Shown: positions 45,245 to 55,911, counted from the stretch's first letter. The stretch: DNA of 64,000 nt from Niallia sp. NCCP-28 (GCF_023168165.1 NZ_BQYJ01000002.1:925823-989822), one strand, 5' to 3'. A program made the numbers and translations. Notes: generated from the letters alone by a model not told the origin.

Positions 45245-46102
45245 TTGTATACATTAAATGAAAAACTAATCAAACTCCACCATTGTCGAAAAATAAGCTG
45301 GAAAACCATATTAACCCTTTTAAAAATGGATCCAGAGCTCCAAATCTTTTTTTCCACTCCAAATAAAAAACTTCCTTTGCCCATTGCCAAAGAAACAATG
45401 GAAGACTTTCATTCTACTTTTATTCAGGAGCAGATCAGCCAATATAAACATAATGGCATAACTGCAATCACCTATTTTGATTCTCGTTATCCGAAACTTT
45501 TAAAGGAGATTTATCAGCCTCCATGGGTATTATATACAAAGGGAGATGCTTCCCTTATGAATAGGCCTAAAAAACTTGCTGTTGTTGGTTCAAGGCTTGC
45601 AACAAACTATAGCCACCAAGCAATAGAAAAATTAATGCCCGATCTAGTGAAAAACGGAATTGTTATTGCTAGTGGTCTGGCGGCAGGTGTAGATACATTG
45701 GCACATAAAGCAGCAATGGCAAACGGGGGCAAAACAATAGCCGTAATTGCTGGGGGGCTTTTTCAAATCTATCCAAAAGAGAATATTCCTCTAGCAAGAG
45801 AAATGATGAAAAAACATCTTATCATATCTGAGTATCCTCCTTTATCTAAACCAATGAAATGGCAGTTCCCGATGAGGAATCGCATTATAAGCGGGATATG
45901 CAACGGAACATTAGTGATGGAAGCAAAAAGAAAAAGCGGATCATTAATAACCGCTAATTTTGCCTTAAACGAAGGAAGAGATGTTTTTGCTGTTCCTGGC
46001 AGCATTTTCAGCCCTTTTTCTGTCGGAGCAAATGAATTGATTAAAGCAGGTGCAAAACCAGTGCTCTCTGCTGAAGATATATTAGAAGAATGGCATTATT
46101 GA
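45245..46102 (+). CDS. dprA: DNA-processing protein DprA (Smf)
   Basis: A 285-residue protein that loads RecA onto incoming single-stranded DNA in natural transformation. The Rossmann-like DprA core shows VVGSRLATNYS, ASGLAAGVDTLAHKAA, FPMRNRIISGI and NEGRDVFAVPG. An N-terminal helical extension of about 75 residues precedes it; no C-terminal winged helix is present, as in the short B. subtilis form. The start TTG 45245 is poorly supported by the AAGGGAA spacing, so a few codons of uncertainty remain. Confidence 0.92.
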   Translation: MYTLNEKLIKLHHCRKISWKTILTLLKMDPELQIFFSTPNKKLPLPIAKETMEDFHSTFIQEQISQYKHNGITAITYFDSRYPKLLKEIYQPPWVLYTKGDASLMNRPKKLAVVGSRLATNYSHQAIEKLMPDLVKNGIVIASGLAAGVDTLAHKAAMANGGKTIAVIAGGLFQIYPKENIPLAREMMKKHLIISEYPPLSKPMKWQFPMRNRIISGICNGTLVMEAKRKSGSLITANFALNEGRDVFAVPGSIFSPFSVGANELIKAGAKPVLSAEDILEEWHY

Positions 46103-46146
46103 AGGGCCTAAATAAATTAAAGCAAATCAGCTGGTCCATTTGCATC

Positions 46147-46337
46147 CGCTATTTTTTCGAAGTTTGTAAAATAAAAAACAGGAGAAGTAAATCGGGAGCA
46201 GCCTGCATACGCGGAAGGCTAGAAAGACGAGACCTAAGCAGATGAGCAAAGCAACAAAGCGGCTCAGGCATGGCGCGCGGAAAGCGAAGTGTAGCAGAGC
46301 AATGATTTTAAGAGCCACAATCTATACGAAAACAGCC
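46147..46337. repeat. Family A repeat with long core, dprA-topA copy
   Basis: Right end ACAATCTATACGAAAACAGCC (46317-46337) closely matches the right arm of the intact copy at 38691-38812. The left end is decayed (CTATTTTTTCGAAG near 46149). The core includes GAGACCTAAGCAGATGAG and GGCTCAGGCATGG-GCGCGGAAAGCGAAG. No gene. Confidence 0.6.
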
Positions 46338-46812
46338 AACTAAAATGAAACGGTTTATGCAATAGAGCCAAAAAGAAGAAAATTTGTATTTTCTTTGTAT
46401 AAAGTAAATGATACAGTATAGATATTGGAAAAAATAAGGAATTGCATTACTTGAGTTGTTTTCCATTAAACAGACAGTAGTTTATCCCCTAAAAAATTAG
46501 GAGAGAGTGTAAGAAATCGAGAGTTTAAGAAAACTCGATATAAAGTTCTGGTTGAAATATTAATCAGTAAAAAATGGATAAAATCCCCAATTATTGCAAT
46601 TTTACTTTATAAAAAGAATAAAACATATGTATTTTTTTTGACTTTTTGTATATATAATAGAAAAAATAAATGTTTATTTTTAAGCAATAAAATAAAAAAG
46701 GGGTTGCTATTTTTTGAAATCTGTTATACATTGTGCAACAGATAAAAAAAATGGAAATAGAAAATTATCCGTATAAAAAATAGTTGAAAACGTTTACTTT
46801 TTATCGTATTAT
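46338..46812. other. AT-rich intergenic stretch without a recognised gene
   Basis: About 475 bp, very AT-rich. A perfect 7-bp inverted repeat ATCTGTT / AACAGAT (46719-46725 and 46737-46743) and a TATAAT at 46653-46658 without a usable -35 are the only structures I see. Confidence 0.4.
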
Positions 46813-46839
46813 TTGACAAGTAGAAACATAGTATACAAT
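46813..46839 (+). promoter_or_regulatory. Possible topA promoter
   Basis: TTGACA (46813-46818) and TACAAT (46834-46839) with only 15 nt between them, about 38 nt before the topA ATG. The short spacer lowers confidence; short or unusual spacing could make it supercoiling-sensitive. Confidence 0.4.
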
Positions 46840-46876
46840 AATCAATATTTAGAATCCCTCTTAAGGAGGACAGTTA

Positions 46877-48952
46877 ATGTCAGAGTTTCTTGTAATCGTT
46901 GAGTCGCCAGCAAAGGCAAAAACGATTGAACGTTATTTAGGAAAAAAATATAAAGTAAAAGCATCTATGGGCCATATCCGTGATTTGCCTAGAAGCCAAA
47001 CAGGTATTGATATAGAGCATGAATACGAACCTAAGTACATAACAATTCGGGGAAAAGGTCCCATTTTAAAAGATTTGAAGACGGCTGCCAAAAAAGCGAA
47101 AAAAATATACTTAGCGGCTGACCCCGATAGAGAAGGGGAAGCAATTGCTTGGCATCTTGCTCAAAGTTTGAAAGTGGACATTGAGTCCGACTGCCGTGTT
47201 GTTTTTAATGAGATTACAAAGGATGCAATCAAAGAATCCTTTAAACATCCGCGGCCGATAAATATGGATTTGGTAGATTCTCAACAGGCCAGAAGAATTC
47301 TTGATCGCTTAGTTGGCTATAATATTTCGCCACTGCTTTGGAAAAAAGTAAAAAAAGGATTAAGTGCTGGCAGAGTACAATCTGTGGCCGTTCGCCTGAT
47401 TATTGATAGAGAACATGAAATAAAAAAATTTGTTCCAGAAGAATATTGGACAATCGAAGGCAGTTTTGTAAAAGGCAAATCATCTTTTGAAGCAGGATTT
47501 TATGGGATCAAGGGTGAAAGAGTCGACCTTAAATCAGAAGAAGAAGTAAATGGCATTAAAGCACAATTAGCAGGAAATAAATTTACGGTTTCAAAAGTGG
47601 CAAAAAGGGAAAGAAAAAGAAATCCAGCTGTGCCTTTTACTACATCTTCCCTGCAGCAGGAGGCAGCAAGAAAGTTAAACTTTAGAGCCAAAAAAACAAT
47701 GATGCTTGCCCAACAGTTATATGAAGGAATTGATCTAGGCAAAGAAGGAACAATCGGGTTAATTACATATATGAGAACAGATTCAACCCGAATTTCGGAA
47801 GTGGCGCAAACAGAAGCATACGAGTTTATTACAAAAAATTATGGCAGTGAATATACAAAAGGCGATAAAGGGAAAGAAAAGAAAAACAGCAATATCCAGG
47901 ATGCCCATGAAGCGGTTCGCCCAACAAGCACGGTCAGAGAACCGAATTCTTTGAAAGAGTTTTTATCAAGGGATCAACTTCGTCTGTATAAGCTGATATG
48001 GGAAAGATTTATTGCAAGTCAAATGAGTCCAGCAGTGATGGATACAATGAGCGTGGATTTAGTAAACGGAGATGTTGTATTTCGTGCTACTGGCTCAAAA
48101 GTAAAATTCCCTGGATTTATGAAAGTATATGTGGAAGGAACAGATGATGCTGTTGAAGAAAAAGATCGCATGCTTCCTGATTTACAAGAGGGAGATGTAG
48201 TAATCAATAAAGATATTGATCCAAAACAGCATTTCACTCAGCCGCCTCCTCGTTATACAGAAGCAAGACTTGTAAAAACTTTAGAAGAGCTAAGAATAGG
48301 CAGACCTTCTACTTTTGCACCAACATTGGATACCATTCAAAAACGGGGCTATGTGGCATTAGAGAATAAACGATTTGTGCCAACAGAGCTTGGTGAAATT
48401 GTTTTAGAGTTGCTACTGGAATTTTTCCCTGAAATATTAAATGTTGAATTTACTGCCAATATGGAACAAGATTTGGATAATATTGAAGCAGGAGAAGTAA
48501 ACTGGGTAAAAATAATTGATCAATTTTACAAAGTATTTGAGCAAAGCTTAGCAAAAGCTGAAAAAGAAATGCAATCAGTCGAAATAAAAGATGAGCCTGC
48601 CGGTGAAGATTGTGAGCAATGCGGCAGTCCAATGGTATTTAAGATGGGGCGTTACGGCAAGTTTATGGCATGCAGCAATTTTCCAGACTGCCGCAATACG
48701 AAAGCAATTGTAAAAGAAATTGGAGTAAAATGCCCGAGCTGCAAAGAAGGAAACATCATTGAAAGAAAAAGCAAAAAACGGCGTATTTTTTATGGGTGCG
48801 ACCAGTTCCCAACTTGCGAATTCATTTCTTGGGACAAACCAATTTCTCGTCCATGTCCAAAATGTGAAGGCATGCTTGTTGAGAAAAAGCTGAAAAAAGG
48901 GATACAAGTTCAATGTGTTAGCTGTGATTACAAAGAAGAGCCACAAAGCTAA
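46877..48952 (+). CDS. topA: DNA topoisomerase I
   Basis: A 691-residue type IA topoisomerase that relaxes negative supercoils. TOPRIM domain with [15 protein letters not shown] and [13 protein letters not shown], and the catalytic Tyr298 in [11 protein letters not shown]. Three C-terminal four-Cys zinc ribbons are visible (CEQC...C-FPDC, CPSC...C-FPTC, CPKC...CVSC). AAGGAGG precedes the start. It sits between dprA and trmFO as in B. subtilis. Confidence 0.96.
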   Translation: MSEFLVIVESPAKAKTIERYLGKKYKVKASMGHIRDLPRSQTGIDIEHEYEPKYITIRGKGPILKDLKTAAKKAKKIYLAADPDREGEAIAWHLAQSLKVDIESDCRVVFNEITKDAIKESFKHPRPINMDLVDSQQARRILDRLVGYNISPLLWKKVKKGLSAGRVQSVAVRLIIDREHEIKKFVPEEYWTIEGSFVKGKSSFEAGFYGIKGERVDLKSEEEVNGIKAQLAGNKFTVSKVAKRERKRNPAVPFTTSSLQQEAARKLNFRAKKTMMLAQQLYEGIDLGKEGTIGLITYMRTDSTRISEVAQTEAYEFITKNYGSEYTKGDKGKEKKNSNIQDAHEAVRPTSTVREPNSLKEFLSRDQLRLYKLIWERFIASQMSPAVMDTMSVDLVNGDVVFRATGSKVKFPGFMKVYVEGTDDAVEEKDRMLPDLQEGDVVINKDIDPKQHFTQPPPRYTEARLVKTLEELRIGRPSTFAPTLDTIQKRGYVALENKRFVPTELGEIVLELLLEFFPEILNVEFTANMEQDLDNIEAGEVNWVKIIDQFYKVFEQSLAKAEKEMQSVEIKDEPAGEDCEQCGSPMVFKMGRYGKFMACSNFPDCRNTKAIVKEIGVKCPSCKEGNIIERKSKKRRIFYGCDQFPTCEFISWDKPISRPCPKCEGMLVEKKLKKGIQVQCVSCDYKEEPQS

Positions 48953-48982
48953 AAAAAGGGTGAGCAAGCTGCTCACTCTTTT
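48952..48982. terminator. Terminator after topA
   Basis: GTGAGCA (48960-48966) / TGCTCAC (48970-48976) with a 3-nt loop, flanked by an A-run and TCTTTT. Confidence 0.85.
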
Positions 48983-49141
48983 AGCTTTGGATAGGATAAT
49001 TCAAAATTTATCCATAACTGTTGCTGTGTGGATGTGATAATTCCTTACAGATCTAAATAGCTAATAGATTGAAACTTTTTTCATAATTAAACGTAAAAGG
49101 ATAGTAGCAAATTGCAGCTATTTCAATTAAAATATAATGTC

Positions 49142-49174
49142 CCATCCAAAAGCAGTCAGTCTGCTTTTGGATGG
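49142..49174. other. Perfect 14-bp inverted repeat upstream of trmFO
   Basis: CCATCCAAAAGCAG (49142-49155) / CTGCTTTTGGATGG (49161-49174), 5-nt loop, no T-run on either side. It lies 130 bp before trmFO in a 320-bp gap. It is stable enough to fold in RNA; the role is unknown. A smaller repeat AATCAAG / CTTGATT follows at 49214-49236. Confidence 0.6.
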
Positions 49175-49304
49175 AGCACTGTATATATCAATCAAATATT
49201 TGTCATTTTGAAAAATCAAGAAAAAAAGACTTGATTATTGGAGTAGCCTTTTCTTGTCTATACTATTAAATGATTAAATTAGAATAAAACTTGGAGGATC
49301 AGCA

Positions 49305-50618
49305 ATGCAAGAAAATCAAAAATATGTAAATGTAATAGGAGCAGGTCTTGCTGGAAGTGAGGCAGCTTGGCAATTGGCAAAAAGAGGAATCCATGTCAAT
49401 TTATACGAAATGCGACCTGTTAAACAAACACCTGCACATCATACAGATAAATTTGCAGAACTTGTCTGCAGCAATTCTTTAAGAGGAAATGCTTTAACAA
49501 ATGCTGTAGGAGTATTAAAAGAAGAAATGAGAAGATTAGATTCGGTAATTATTGAATCTGCGGACTTATGTGCGGTACCAGCTGGTGGAGCGTTAGCTGT
49601 TGACCGACATGAATTTGCGGCAAGAGTAACAGATACAGTGAAAAACCATCCTAATGTGACTGTTTTTAATGAAGAAGTAACTTCTATTCCAGAAGGTCCA
49701 ACAATTATTTCGACTGGTCCTTTAACAAGCCAAGGTCTATCTGAAAGCTTAAAATCATTGACTGGAGAAGATTATCTTTATTTTTATGATGCAGCAGCGC
49801 CTATTTTGGAAAAAGATAGCATAGATTTAAATAAAGTATATTTAAAATCACGCTATGATAAAGGTGAGGCAGCGTATTTAAACTGTCCAATGACAGAAGA
49901 GGAATTTAATCGTTTTTATGAAGCGTTAATTTCAGCTGAAACAGTTCCTCTTAAAGAATTTGAAAAAGAAATTTATTTTGAAGGCTGCATGCCGATAGAA
50001 GTAATGGCTTCCCGTGGGAAAAAAACGATGTTGTTTGGCCCGATGAAACCTGTAGGCTTAGAGGATCCAAGGACAGACAAGCGTCCATATGCGGTTGTTC
50101 AACTGCGCCAAGATGATGCAGCGGGAACATTGTACAATATTGTCGGTTTTCAGACACATTTAAAATGGGGAGCGCAAAAAGAAGTGCTGCAATTAATCCC
50201 AGGACTTGAAAATGTAGAAATTGTGCGTTATGGAGTGATGCACCGCAATACATTTATTAATTCGCCAAAAGTATTGGAGCCTACTTATCAATTTAAAAAC
50301 CGCCAAGATTTATTTTTTGCAGGTCAAATGACTGGTGTAGAAGGGTATGTAGAATCAGCTGCAAGTGGACTGGTCGCAGGCATTAATGCTGCACGTGTCA
50401 TCAATGGGGAAGAGCCACTTGTTTTTCCTGCTGAAACAGCGATTGGAAGCATGGCAAGATATATTACATCAACAAACGCAAAAAACTTCCAGCCAATGAA
50501 TGCTAATTTTGGACTATTCCCTGAATTGCCTGTTAGAATTAAAGGGAAAAAAGAAAGATATGAACAGCATGCTGCAAGAGCATTGGAAACAATTCAGAAC
50601 TTTGTGAAGAATACGTAA
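49305..50618 (+). CDS. trmFO: Methylenetetrahydrofolate-tRNA (uracil-54-C5) methyltransferase TrmFO
   Basis: A 437-residue FAD enzyme that makes T54 in tRNA using methylene-THF. The dinucleotide motif [11 protein letters not shown] is at residues 11-21, followed by [19 protein letters not shown], and the C-terminal [17 protein letters not shown] and GLFPELP stretches are typical. TTGGAGG precedes ATG 49305. Its B. subtilis name is Gid. Confidence 0.96.
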   Translation: MQENQKYVNVIGAGLAGSEAAWQLAKRGIHVNLYEMRPVKQTPAHHTDKFAELVCSNSLRGNALTNAVGVLKEEMRRLDSVIIESADLCAVPAGGALAVDRHEFAARVTDTVKNHPNVTVFNEEVTSIPEGPTIISTGPLTSQGLSESLKSLTGEDYLYFYDAAAPILEKDSIDLNKVYLKSRYDKGEAAYLNCPMTEEEFNRFYEALISAETVPLKEFEKEIYFEGCMPIEVMASRGKKTMLFGPMKPVGLEDPRTDKRPYAVVQLRQDDAAGTLYNIVGFQTHLKWGAQKEVLQLIPGLENVEIVRYGVMHRNTFINSPKVLEPTYQFKNRQDLFFAGQMTGVEGYVESAASGLVAGINAARVINGEEPLVFPAETAIGSMARYITSTNAKNFQPMNANFGLFPELPVRIKGKKERYEQHAARALETIQNFVKNT

Positions 50619-50678
50619 ATTAATTGCTTGTGTAAACAAAGTATGTTAATATAATGAAGCCGTCTGCGAGGTGAAGCA

Positions 50679-51584
50679 ATGGATACGAAAGAAAACGCTT
50701 CTTTACAGCTTTTTGTCGAGTATTTGCAAATAGAAAAAAATTGCTCACCTTATACGATTGAATTTTATCAGCAGGATATAAAACAATTCTTTCTTTTTAT
50801 GACAAATCAAGCAATAGTCGACTTAAATGAGGTAAATTCTTCTGATGTCAGAATATATTTAACAAAATTATTTGATGAACAATTAGCAAGAAAATCAGTT
50901 GCCCGGAAAATATCCAGTTTGCGCAGCTTTTATCGCTTTTTAGTAAGAGAAGAAGTAGTAGAGGCAAATCCCTTTTCTACTATATCAATTCCAAAGTTAG
51001 AAAAAAGGCTGCCAGGTTTTTTTTATGAAGAAGAGCTGCAGCAACTTTTTTTGTCATGTGATTCCTTGACGCCTTTAGGATTAAGAAATAAAGCACTTCT
51101 TGAATTATTGTATGCTACAGGTATTCGAGTTGGTGAATGTACGAAAATTCAGCTGAAAGATATTGATTTCAGCATTTCTACTATTTTAATAAAAGGAAAA
51201 GGTCAAAAAGAGCGGTATGTACCATTTGGAAGTTTTGCTCATGCCGCTTTGGAATCCTACATAAAAGAAGGAAGAATGAAAATAATGGGAAAAAATGGAA
51301 AAGATCATAATTTTCTATTTGTCAATTATAGAGGAGGCGCGTTAACAGATAGAGGCGTTCGAGATATTTTAGATAAAATGATGAACACTCTCTCTAGCGG
51401 CGACAAAATATATCCCCATAAGCTAAGACATTCATTTGCCACGCATTTATTGGCGAATGGAGCTGATATGAGGACTGTACAGGAACTTTTGGGTCATTCC
51501 TCTTTATCTTCTACCCAAATATATACACATGTTACAAATGAGTATTTAAAAAAAACATATATGTCCTATCATCCTAGGGCGTAG
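50679..51584 (+). CDS. xerC: Site-specific tyrosine recombinase XerC (CodV)
   Basis: A 301-residue recombinase that with XerD resolves chromosome dimers at dif. Catalytic residues are all in place: Arg150 (TGIRVGE), Lys174, His247 and Arg250 (HKLRHSFATHL), His273 (LGHSS) and the nucleophile Tyr282. GAGGTGAAG precedes ATG 50679. In B. subtilis it starts the codV-clpQ-clpY-codY operon, and the same order is kept here. Confidence 0.96.
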   Translation: MDTKENASLQLFVEYLQIEKNCSPYTIEFYQQDIKQFFLFMTNQAIVDLNEVNSSDVRIYLTKLFDEQLARKSVARKISSLRSFYRFLVREEVVEANPFSTISIPKLEKRLPGFFYEEELQQLFLSCDSLTPLGLRNKALLELLYATGIRVGECTKIQLKDIDFSISTILIKGKGQKERYVPFGSFAHAALESYIKEGRMKIMGKNGKDHNFLFVNYRGGALTDRGVRDILDKMMNTLSSGDKIYPHKLRHSFATHLLANGADMRTVQELLGHSSLSSTQIYTHVTNEYLKKTYMSYHPRA

Positions 51585-51611
51585 GGATAATTGCTAAAGG
51601 AGGAAGTTTAC

Positions 51612-52163
51612 ATGTCTGAATTACCACAATTTCATGCAACAACTATATTTGCCGTACAGCATAAAGGAAAATGCGCGATGTCTGGCGATGGTCAGGTGAC
51701 TTTTGGGAATGCAGTTGTCATGAAGCATACAGCAAAAAAAGTCCGTAAACTCTTTAATGGAAAAGTAATTGCTGGATTTGCTGGATCAGTTGCTGACGCC
51801 TTTACACTATTTGAACTATTTGAAGGAAAATTGGAAGAATTCAATGGGAATTTACAAAGAGCAGCTGTTGAGCTTGCTAAACTGTGGAGAAGCGATAAAA
51901 TTCTTCGCAAGTTAGAGGCAATGTTAATTGTAATGAATGAGACCGATCTATTATTAGTTTCTGGAACTGGGGAAGTAATAGAACCAGATGACGGAATTCT
52001 TGCAATTGGTTCAGGTGGAAACTATGCCTTATCTGCTGGAAGGGCGTTAAAAAAATACTCTGGCGAACAGTTGACAGCATACGAAATCGCTAAAGCTGCT
52101 TTAGAAATAGCAGGGGACATATGCGTATATACAAATAACAATATTATCGTAGAAGAGTTATAA
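51612..52163 (+). CDS. hslV: ATP-dependent protease subunit HslV (ClpQ)
   Basis: A 183-residue proteasome-like peptidase. It starts [17 protein letters not shown]. coli HslV is processed to the Thr of the TTI motif, whereas B. subtilis CodW is described as using an N-terminal Ser after Met removal. Both a Ser2 and the TT pair are present here. Other core stretches: [42 protein letters not shown] 51612 follows AAGGAGG; the longer frame starts inside that region. Confidence 0.94.
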   Translation: MSELPQFHATTIFAVQHKGKCAMSGDGQVTFGNAVVMKHTAKKVRKLFNGKVIAGFAGSVADAFTLFELFEGKLEEFNGNLQRAAVELAKLWRSDKILRKLEAMLIVMNETDLLLVSGTGEVIEPDDGILAIGSGGNYALSAGRALKKYSGEQLTAYEIAKAALEIAGDICVYTNNNIIVEEL

Positions 52164-52177
52164 GGAGGAGTTTTTTC

Positions 52178-53587
52178 ATGCAAAAAAAAGCAGGTTTAAC
52201 ACCACGCCAAATAGTAGAACGACTTGATCAATATATTGTTGGCCAAAAAGATGCAAAAAAAGCAGTGGCTGTGGCGCTTAGAAATCGTTTTCGTCGAAGT
52301 TTATTAGATGAAAAGCTGCGAGATGAAATTAGCCCCAAAAATATTCTTATGATAGGACCTACAGGTGTTGGTAAAACAGAAATCGCAAGACGCATTGCTA
52401 AAATAGTAAGTGCACCTTTTGTAAAAGTGGAAGCAACAAAATTCACTGAAGTAGGATATGTCGGCAGAGATGTAGAATCAATGGTTAGAGATCTTGTAGA
52501 AACATCTGTACGATTAGTGAAAGAAGAAAAAATGCTAGACGTAAAAGAAAGAGCCGAAATGGCTGCAAATAGTCGTTTGGTTGATTTATTGGTTCCTTCT
52601 TCTGCAAAAAAACAGGCCAATTACAAAAATCCTCTTGAAATGCTTTTTGGAGGAGGAAGTTCGGATGCTGAAACAGAAGAGTCAACTGTTGAAGAAACAA
52701 GCAAAAGGGAAAAACGCAAAATAATCAAAGAAAAACTTGCTTTAGGCGAATTGGAAAATGAGCAAATCACAGTAGAAGTAGAGGAACAGCAAGCTTCTAT
52801 GTTTGATATGCTGCAAGGTTCTGGCATGGAGCAAATGGGCATGAATATGCAAGATGCTTTAAGCAGTTTTATGCCAAAGAAAAAGAAAAAACGTAAATTG
52901 ACAGTAAAAGAAGCTCGTATTGTGCTGACAAACGAGGAAGCTCAAAAATTAATCGATATGGATGAAGTGACTCAAGAAGCTGTACAGCGTGCGGAGCAAA
53001 TGGGGATTATCTTTATTGATGAAATTGACAAGATTGCAAGCAAATCGAGCAGCGGTTCTTCACAAGATGTATCAAGAGAAGGTGTGCAGCGAGATATTCT
53101 GCCAATCGTTGAAGGATCTACTGTTGTAACAAAATATGGGTCTGTAAAAACGGATCATGTGTTGTTTATTGCAGCAGGGGCATTCCATATTACGAAGCCA
53201 TCTGATTTGATTCCAGAACTGCAAGGGCGCATGCCGATACGTGTAGAGTTGACTAAATTGACGGTTGAAGACTTTTACCGTATTCTTGTAGAGCCGGATA
53301 ATGCACTTGTTAAACAATATAAAGCTCTTTTATTAACAGAAGGTATAGAAATTGAATTTTCTGACGATGCTATTCGTAAGATTGCCGAAGTAGCATTTGA
53401 AGTTAATCAAAATACAGATAATATTGGTGCAAGAAGATTGCATACTATTTTGGAAAAATTACTGGAAGATTTATCATTTGAAGCACCAGATATTACAATG
53501 GATAAGATTACAATTACTCCTCAATATGTAGAAGAAAAACTTGGGGCAATCTCTCGTAACAAAGATTTAAGCCAGTTTATTCTATAG
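52178..53587 (+). CDS. hslU: HslU (ClpY) ATPase subunit
   Basis: A 469-residue AAA+ unfoldase that feeds HslV. Walker [10 protein letters not shown], pore-loop region [19 protein letters not shown], an intermediate domain of about 130 residues rich in charged residues (E-rich, KKKKKRK), Walker [12 protein letters not shown] and the C-terminal sensor [10 protein letters not shown] ending in SQFIL, whose tail docks into HslV. It lies 14 bases after hslV. Confidence 0.96.
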   Translation: MQKKAGLTPRQIVERLDQYIVGQKDAKKAVAVALRNRFRRSLLDEKLRDEISPKNILMIGPTGVGKTEIARRIAKIVSAPFVKVEATKFTEVGYVGRDVESMVRDLVETSVRLVKEEKMLDVKERAEMAANSRLVDLLVPSSAKKQANYKNPLEMLFGGGSSDAETEESTVEETSKREKRKIIKEKLALGELENEQITVEVEEQQASMFDMLQGSGMEQMGMNMQDALSSFMPKKKKKRKLTVKEARIVLTNEEAQKLIDMDEVTQEAVQRAEQMGIIFIDEIDKIASKSSSGSSQDVSREGVQRDILPIVEGSTVVTKYGSVKTDHVLFIAAGAFHITKPSDLIPELQGRMPIRVELTKLTVEDFYRILVEPDNALVKQYKALLLTEGIEIEFSDDAIRKIAEVAFEVNQNTDNIGARRLHTILEKLLEDLSFEAPDITMDKITITPQYVEEKLGAISRNKDLSQFIL

Positions 53588-53708
53588 TCCAGTGCTTAGG
53601 ATGCTTAAAAAGTAATAATCTCCTAAAAAGCAATTTTTGCGGATCAGTCTTAAAACGAAAAGAAATAGATTTAGAGTTATGGTTTTATTTATAGGAGGAA
53701 AAAAAAGA

Positions 53709-54488
53709 ATGGATTTATTAACAAAAACAAGAAAAATTAATGCGATGCTTCAAAGAGCAGCTGGAAAACCTGTAAACTTCAAGGAAATGTCAGAAACGTT
53801 AAGTGAGGTTATTGAAGCAAATATCTTTGTTGTAAGCAGAAGAGGAAAGTTATTAGGATTTGCGATTAATCAGCAAATCGAAAATGATCGTATGAAAAAA
53901 ATGCTTGAGGATCGCCAATTTCCAGAAGAATATACAAACAGCCTATTTAATATTCAAAATACATCCAGCAACTTGGATGTGGAAAGCGAATATACAGCAT
54001 TTCCAATTGAAAACAAAGAATTATTTGAAAAAGGTTTAACTACAATTGTTCCGATTATCGGTGGTGGGGAAAGACTTGGCACGTTAATTTTGGCTCGACT
54101 TTCTGATCAATTCCATGATGATGATTTAATTTTGGCTGAATATGGAGCAACTGTAGTAGGAATGGAAATCCTTCGTGAAAAAGCAGAAGAAATCGAAGAA
54201 GAGGCAAGAAGCAAAGCGGTTGTGCAAATGGCAATCAGTTCTTTATCATACAGTGAATTAGAAGCGATTGAACATATTTTTGAAGAATTAAATGGCAGTG
54301 AAGGTTTGCTTGTAGCTTCAAAAATTGCAGATCGTGTTGGCATTACAAGATCTGTTATCGTAAATGCATTGCGTAAATTAGAAAGCGCTGGTGTAATTGA
54401 ATCTCGTTCATTAGGAATGAAAGGCACTTATATTAAAGTGCTTAATGATAAATTCCTTTTAGAATTAGAAAAACTGAAAGCAAACTAA
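53709..54488 (+). CDS. codY: GTP- and branched-chain-amino-acid-sensing transcriptional regulator CodY
   Basis: A 259-residue global regulator of nutrient response. The N-terminal GAF domain (about 1-155) binds isoleucine, leucine and valine; the C-terminal winged HTH has [21 protein letters not shown]. It starts [15 protein letters not shown] at ATG 53709 behind ATAGGAGG; the open frame to 53637 is not used. It ends the xerC-hslVU operon and stands before the fla/che operon, which CodY represses in B. subtilis. Confidence 0.97.
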   Translation: MDLLTKTRKINAMLQRAAGKPVNFKEMSETLSEVIEANIFVVSRRGKLLGFAINQQIENDRMKKMLEDRQFPEEYTNSLFNIQNTSSNLDVESEYTAFPIENKELFEKGLTTIVPIIGGGERLGTLILARLSDQFHDDDLILAEYGATVVGMEILREKAEEIEEEARSKAVVQMAISSLSYSELEAIEHIFEELNGSEGLLVASKIADRVGITRSVIVNALRKLESAGVIESRSLGMKGTYIKVLNDKFLLELEKLKAN

Positions 54489-54514
54489 AAAGACGCTAGA
54501 ATCTTATCTATAAA

Positions 54515-54613
54515 ACAAGGGTAACTTTATATTAGATTTGTTCGGGAAATCACACTTTTGCATAAAAGAGGTGATAGCAGACAGATTTAATAGAAGTTTA
54601 TCCTTGTTTTTTT
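54515..54613 (+). terminator. Long-stem terminator after codY
   Basis: ACAAGGGTAA... (54515-54537) pairs imperfectly with ...AGTTTATCCTTGT (54585-54607), enclosing about 45 nt, and is followed by seven T. Distant arms make it look like a decayed or composite terminator. Confidence 0.5.
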
Positions 54614-54756
54614 ATTATTATCATTTATGTGATGTTTGTTCTATTAAAGGAAGACTAGAAAAGAAAAAAAGCAGAATTATTTAACAAAAATTACTTGTTT
54701 TTTCTTTAGTTCATATAACAATACTGTTTCTTTATTATTTGTGAATTTTTTTCGAC

Positions 54757-54771
54757 AATTTTCAACAAGTT
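54757..54771 (+). promoter_or_regulatory. CodY-box-like site upstream of flgB
   Basis: AATTTTCAACAAGTT matches the CodY consensus AATTTTCWGAAAATT at 12 of 15 positions. It lies about 110 bp upstream of the candidate fla/che promoter. In DNA this AT-rich, chance matches are plausible. Confidence 0.35.
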
Positions 54772-54865
54772 GCCAAATTCTTAGTATTTACTTCAAAGAG
54801 TTTATAGCATATATTTTTTTGTAGTATAGTTAATAATGCTAGTTCGAAATCACCACAAATTCTTT

Positions 54866-54894
54866 ATGATATTTTAAGCATAAAGGTATATAAT
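54866..54894 (+). promoter_or_regulatory. Candidate fla/che operon promoter
   Basis: ATGATA (54866-54871), 17-nt spacer, TATAAT (54889-54894), about 185 nt before flgB. No sigma-D-type sequence (TAAA with GCCGATAT) is evident in this 590-bp AT-rich gap, which otherwise contains only the terminator and CodY-like site noted. Confidence 0.45.
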
Positions 54895-55079
54895 AAGGAA
54901 AGATTTGCGTATTTTTATATGATTTTTCTAAAATAGGACTAATGACTTATTAAAATTATCCTTATGTCCATAGACAACTTATTCCAAAATCATTACAATA
55001 AAAGACATCGTGTTCTTTTTTCGTCATAAAAATGCAATATTCTACAAAGGTATTGTAATTATTAATTTTGAGGTGTTCC

Positions 55080-55466
55080 ATGAAACTTTTCTCAGATACA
55101 ATCTCTACACTTGAAAACGCCATTAACTATTCTAATACAAAACAAAAAGTAATTGCACAAAATATTGCAAATGTAGATACTCCAAATTATAAAGCAAAGG
55201 ATGTTACCTTCAAAGAATCTTTATCCAATGCTATTGAAGCAACTAAAACTAATGCAAGACATATTGACTTTACAGGCACCAATACCACAGGAAGTTCGAG
55301 TATTGTAACGAAATCCAATTCTGTCTATAATAACAGCGGAAATAGCGTGGATGTTGATAAGGAAATGACGGAGCTTGCGACAAATCAAATTTACTATAAT
55401 GCTTTAATAGATAGAATTAGCGGCAAATTCACTTCTTTAGAAAATGTCATTAAAGGAGGCAGATAA
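55080..55466 (+). CDS. flgB: Flagellar basal-body rod protein FlgB
   Basis: A 128-residue proximal rod subunit. The N-terminal rod-family motif QNIANVDTPNYKAKDV is clear, and the C-terminal heptad region is NQIYYNALIDRI. ATG 55080 follows GAGGTG. It is the first gene of the fla/che operon, followed one base later by flgC. Confidence 0.95.
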   Translation: MKLFSDTISTLENAINYSNTKQKVIAQNIANVDTPNYKAKDVTFKESLSNAIEATKTNARHIDFTGTNTTGSSSIVTKSNSVYNNSGNSVDVDKEMTELATNQIYYNALIDRISGKFTSLENVIKGGR

Positions 55467-55467
55467 T

Positions 55468-55911
55468 ATGTCCATATTTCAAGGTATTAATACAACTGGA
55501 TCTGCTTTGACTGCTCAGCGATTAAGGATGGATGTCATTTCTTCCAATATGGCAAATGCAGATTCCACGAGAGGGAAACTTGTGGACGGAGAATGGGTGC
55601 CGTACAAAAGAAAATCAGTTGTTCTTCAAGCGCAAGAAGGCAATACATTTGCTTCCCATTTAAATGCTGCAAAAAGTGTTGGAGATGGTGTAAAAGTATC
55701 CAAAATTGTCGAAGATGAGACGCCATTTGAGCTAGTATATGATCCAGATAATGCAGATGCCAATGAAGATGGTTATGTAGAAATGCCAAATATTGATCCA
55801 TTAAGGGAAATGGTCGATTTAATGAGTGCCTCCAGGTCATATGAAGCGAATATTACAGTATTAAATGCATCTAAAAGTATGCTGATGAAAACATTAGAAA
55901 TAGGCAAATAG
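55468..55911 (+). CDS. flgC: Flagellar basal-body rod protein FlgC
   Basis: A 147-residue proximal rod protein beginning MSIFQGINTTGSALTAQRLRMDVISSNMANA and ending in the coiled segment MSASRSYEANITVLNASKSM, typical for FlgC. AAAGGAGG lies within the end of flgB and sets ATG 55468. Confidence 0.95.
   Translation: MSIFQGINTTGSALTAQRLRMDVISSNMANADSTRGKLVDGEWVPYKRKSVVLQAQEGNTFASHLNAAKSVGDGVKVSKIVEDETPFELVYDPDNADANEDGYVEMPNIDPLREMVDLMSASRSYEANITVLNASKSMLMKTLEIGK

Noticed and set aside
46638..46658. TTGACT and TATAAT upstream of topA
   Set aside because: The hexamers are only 9 nt apart, which cannot form a sigma-A promoter.
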